DNA from: Anaerolineaceae bacterium
GTDB lineage: Bacteria > Chloroflexota > Anaerolineae > Promineifilales > Promineifilaceae
Reading direction: 5' to 3'
Length of the DNA: 46,339 bases
Assembly: GCA_002699125.1 (NCBI GenBank)
Contig: PABI01000156.1
Span: 1-46,339, forward strand
A model generated the notes under the pieces. The model ran no database searches and had not been told where the DNA came from. It was given only the letters and a program-made list of their open reading frames with translations. The position numbers and the translations under genes were made by a program. Every line of letters begins with the position of its first letter. Position 1 is the first letter of the stretch. This document shows positions 44,252 through 46,339 of the stretch, piece by piece.

Positions 44252-45115
44252 TTGACGAAAAATTATGGCAGCCAGAGCATGGTTGCCCCTTTACAGACGG
44301 TGCTGGTGAAACGGCCGTCCACCGCCTTTGGTAACGCAGACCCACAGAAATGGCACTACACGGAACGGCCGTTTCTCCCTGAAGCCCAAAACGAACACGA
44401 TGCCTTTGTCAATCTGCTGCGAGGGGCAGGGGTAGAGGTGGTTTACCACGATGTGGAGCTGCCAGACCACGCGGACGCCATTTTTGTGCACGATTCCTCA
44501 ATTGTCACGGATGATGGGGCGATTATTTTGCAGATGGGGAAGAAGTTAAGGCAAGGAGAGGAGGAGGCACATGCGGCCGTTTACCAAAAACTCGGCATCC
44601 CCATCCATTACCAACTGCACGGCGAGGCGCGGGCCGAGGGCGGCGATTTGCTCTGGCTGGATGAAAAGACGCTGGCCGTGGGGCAGGGCTTCCGCACCAA
44701 TGCTGCCGGACTGGCCCAGCTGCGTGAAGCGCTGCCCGACGATGTGGAAATCATCCCAGTGCCGCTGCCCTACTACGAAGGCGAAGCTGCCTGTTTGCAT
44801 TTGATGTCTTTCATCAGCGTTGTCGATGTGGACGTGGCAGTAGTGTACCTGCCGCTGATGCCGGTGCCGTTTTACCAGCTGCTCAAAGCGCGCGGCCTCC
44901 GCCTGGTGGAGGTGCCGGACGAGGAATTTGTCACGATGGGACCAAACGTGTTGGCGCTGTCGCCGGGCAACTGCGTGATGCTGGGGAAAAATCCCATCAC
45001 GCAGCAGCGGCTGGAAGCAGCGGGCTGCCGCGTACAAACCTATCGCGGCAACGAAATCTCGCTCAAAGCCGAAGGCGGGGCCACCTGCCTGACCCGGCCG
45101 ATTTTGCGGGGTTAA
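44252..45115 (+). CDS. Dimethylarginine dimethylaminohydrolase/amidinotransferase-family enzyme
   Basis: 287 aa with a TTG start, preceded by GAGGTG. The pentein-fold active site shows FVHDSSIVTDDGAII (substrate Asp; HDSS in place of the usual HDTA), EGGD near residue 130, His in ACLHLMS near 178 and the nucleophile Cys in GGATCLTRP at the C-terminus. Family members hydrolyse or transfer guanidino groups of arginine, methylarginine or related compounds. It follows the ABC importer in the same direction with a 15-bp gap, so the importer probably carries its substrate or product. The last ~45 bp have a diverged copy at 45547. Confidence 0.88.
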   Translation: MTKNYGSQSMVAPLQTVLVKRPSTAFGNADPQKWHYTERPFLPEAQNEHDAFVNLLRGAGVEVVYHDVELPDHADAIFVHDSSIVTDDGAIILQMGKKLRQGEEEAHAAVYQKLGIPIHYQLHGEARAEGGDLLWLDEKTLAVGQGFRTNAAGLAQLREALPDDVEIIPVPLPYYEGEAACLHLMSFISVVDVDVAVVYLPLMPVPFYQLLKARGLRLVEVPDEEFVTMGPNVLALSPGNCVMLGKNPITQQRLEAAGCRVQTYRGNEISLKAEGGATCLTRPILRG

Positions 45116-45183
45116 CCACAGAGGGCGCCGAGATTTTGGAGTGCTGTCAGGAATGTGGGTGGAAAAATGCTGGTAGATGAACG

Positions 45184-45489
45184 TTACTTTTTCTTGTCTT
45201 CCCAATCTTTTCCATAAAGATATTTGTATGTACCAACTCTAATTAACCCGATACCAAAAAGAAACGCTAAGATCATCAAGGACAAAAGGATATTTCGCCC
45301 TACGCCCTCTGAAATGCTAGTATAGCCTCCAAATAAACCGAACGAAACAACGACGAGTATTACGCCAACCCGCTTGGTTGAGAATCCTTTTTCAACAATC
45401 AAAGTATTCAATCGCCCAAGGAACAGACTCACTAAGAGCCAGCTAACAAGAATTGCTATGACGAAGTAGCCGATGATTGTTGGAGTCAT
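45184..45489 (-). CDS. Small AT-rich membrane protein of unknown function
   Basis: 101 aa. Three hydrophobic segments: about 5-24 (IIGYFVIAILVSWLLVSLFL), 40-58 (VGVILVVVSFGLFGGYTS) and 67-85 (ILLSLMILAFLFGIGLIRVG), with a basic tail WEDKKK. Not recognised. It is much AT-richer than its neighbours and has no ACGGCCGT octamer. It sits between the DDAH-like gene and a degraded copy of that gene's 3' end, on the opposite strand, so it arrived with an insertion. No strong ribosome-binding site is seen. Confidence 0.6.
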   Translation of the reverse strand: MTPTIIGYFVIAILVSWLLVSLFLGRLNTLIVEKGFSTKRVGVILVVVSFGLFGGYTSISEGVGRNILLSLMILAFLFGIGLIRVGTYKYLYGKDWEDKKK

Positions 45490-45546
45490 AAGGTTGGTTG
45501 TAAATCTACCATAATTAATGTCTTGCGGTGGTGGAATCTAGCCAAG

Positions 45547-45590
45547 GCCTAAGGCAGAGTCACTTGCCTGACGCGGCCGATTTTAAGGAT
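45547..45590 (+). repeat. Diverged duplicate of the 3' end of the DDAH-like gene
   Basis: About 36 of 43 positions match 45068-45110, with the shared core CGGCCGATTTT. The 425-bp AT-rich stretch between the copies carries the small membrane gene. The remainder of 45490-45612 has no gene. Confidence 0.7.
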
Positions 45591-45612
45591 CTAGCCTAAG
45601 CGGACACAGAAT

Positions 45613-46113
45613 CTATTTCAATCGCTGAAACCAACGCGGCGCGTTAACTGCCTGGCCGCCCTGCCACAGTTGGGCGGTGATTTGCATGTGGCCTAGGTGC
45701 AGCGCCGTGTGGTCAATGACGTGCAGCAATGCCCAGCGGGTGGGCACGACCCGGTCATGGGCCTGACGGACGCCGTCTAAATCTTCCTGGGTGAGGGTTT
45801 GCAGGATGGTGCGGGTTTGCTGGCGGACTGTTTGCAGGGTTTGGAGGAGTACGGCCGTATCCCCCACCACCGTCTCAAATTCGGCCGCGCGGTCTCGCGT
45901 GGTTGGTAAACCACCAATCACCTCGCCAATCCAGAAGTGCTCGGCCCCGGCCGTGTGTGTCGCCAAAACTGCTATTGAATTCATCGCGTGATCGTCGCTG
46001 CTTTCGTCTGGCCGCCAGTTCAACGCTTCGTGGGGCAAGGTTTGCAAAAGCGAGCTAATTTGCTCACGTAGGTCTTCAATTCGTTCTAAATAAGCTGCCG
46101 TTTCTTTTAACAT
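45613..46113 (-). CDS. DinB-like metal-dependent hydrolase-fold protein
   Basis: 166 aa from MLKETAAY (ATG 46113, GGAGG 5 bp upstream); ATG 46116 and 46125 are alternatives. It is a four-helix bundle with metal-binding-type His residues in LATHTAGAEHFWIGE (about 50-64) and LLHVIDHTALHLGHMQI near the C-terminus. This is the DinB/YfiT pattern, in which members include thiol S-transferases; no reaction can be assigned. A 22-bp perfect palindrome (46130-46151) lies 16 bp upstream. Confidence 0.85.
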   Translation of the reverse strand: MLKETAAYLERIEDLREQISSLLQTLPHEALNWRPDESSDDHAMNSIAVLATHTAGAEHFWIGEVIGGLPTTRDRAAEFETVVGDTAVLLQTLQTVRQQTRTILQTLTQEDLDGVRQAHDRVVPTRWALLHVIDHTALHLGHMQITAQLWQGGQAVNAPRWFQRLK

Positions 46114-46129
46114 CATTGCCTCCATTGTT

Positions 46130-46151
46130 GGTCAATTTTTAAAAATTGACC
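46130..46151. repeat. Perfect 22-bp palindrome upstream of the DinB gene
   Basis: GGTCAATTTTT followed by its exact complement AAAAATTGACC. It shares the GGTCAA...TTGACC ends with the palindrome at 37890-37911. Confidence 0.85.
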
Positions 46152-46301
46152 TACTGCATTGACAAAAATCTGCGCCAATCTGCGAAATCTGCGGATTTTT
46201 CTTGCATTGTCACCCAACTTTTTTCCCTGTCAAATATCCTGACAACTTGTCTTTCGACAATAAACTCACCTTAAAAACAGAATACGGCTAAACTTCTGTG
46301 C

Positions 46302-46339
46302 ATGGCAGAAGTAGAAGTACAAAACGAACGGGTCGACGA
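46302..46339 (+). CDS. 5' end of a gene cut by the window edge, possibly a transposase
   Basis: ATG at 46302 opens a frame reading MAEVEVQNERVD to the end of the window. From memory, similar N-termini occur in IS1634-type transposases of Chloroflexota and cyanobacteria; this is weak evidence on 12 residues. TAAACT (46289-46294) ends 7 bp before the ATG, so the gene would be leaderless. Confidence 0.4.
   Translation, partial: MAEVEVQNERVD

Larger units (their letters stand above)
5254..45857. repeat. Dispersed octamer ACGGCCGT, about 80 copies
   Basis: A hand count gives about 80 copies of the palindrome ACGGCCGT between 5254 and 45857, often as AACGGCCGTT. Copies fall in coding and non-coding sequence, both at codon-neutral places and in loops of hairpins (42583). 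None is in the rRNA genes, the AAA+ ATPase gene, parA or the two AT-rich membrane genes. Confidence 0.9.

Overview
The window looks like a piece of a Chloroflexota chromosome (Anaerolineae/Ardenticatenia-like). That placement is an inference from protein families and style: an AAA_35-like domain, a DUF6504 protein, a GMC oxidoreductase with a cysteine cluster, NarL-type sensor pairs, TANNNT promoters placed directly before start codons, and no outer-membrane machinery. No database search was possible. Most genes have moderate GC; two small membrane-protein genes are clearly AT-richer.

Layout. 1-4780: an rRNA operon on the minus strand, read 16S, tRNA-Ile, tRNA-Ala, 23S (23S runs off the left edge), with two consensus promoters and a long pre-16S processing stem. 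4780-6776: a two-gene unit (AAA+ ATPase plus a small AT-hook-like protein) and a candidate structured small RNA with its own promoter and terminator. 6777-12000: an unknown protein, an MBL hydrolase and a NarL-type sensor kinase/regulator pair. 12100-17670: membrane proteins (VanZ-like, DUF4173-like, SGNH-like, DUF1361 and two unknowns). 17800-26500: a mixed run with an EamA transporter broken by one stop codon, an SPFH protein under a twin-operator promoter, an RpiB-like protein, a P-loop-less AAA_35-like protein, a radical SAM protein and an aldo/keto reductase. 26750-29420: an orphan OmpR-type regulator and parB-parA. 29800-33354: a GMC oxidoreductase and an aldehyde dehydrogenase, both with a C-terminal membrane anchor. 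33422-40258: an HtrA protease, an alpha/beta hydrolase, RNase PH, a methyltransferase, a sulfotransferase and others. 40400-45115: a frameshifted Rieske oxygenase, a polar amino-acid ABC importer and a DDAH/amidinotransferase-fold enzyme. The right edge has a DinB-like protein and the start of another gene.

The most unusual content is in the DNA itself. (1) The palindrome ACGGCCGT occurs about 80 times between 5.2 and 45.9 kb, roughly one per 500 bp, inside and between genes, like HIP1 in cyanobacteria. (2) About ten intergenic arrays of 7-bp units in three sequence families are mostly arranged as inverted repeats; in seven cases a stop codon lies inside or at the edge of the array. (3) A perfect palindrome, GTCAACCGCGGTTGAC, occurs three times within 4.1 kb around parAB; one copy abuts a near-canonical parS and another lies just upstream of the parA promoter, suggesting a ParABS system with a non-standard centromere site. 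(4) Several genes appear to be leaderless.

The likely metabolic theme is membrane-linked oxidation of alcohols/aldehydes, uptake and processing of arginine-like amino acids, and ordinary housekeeping.
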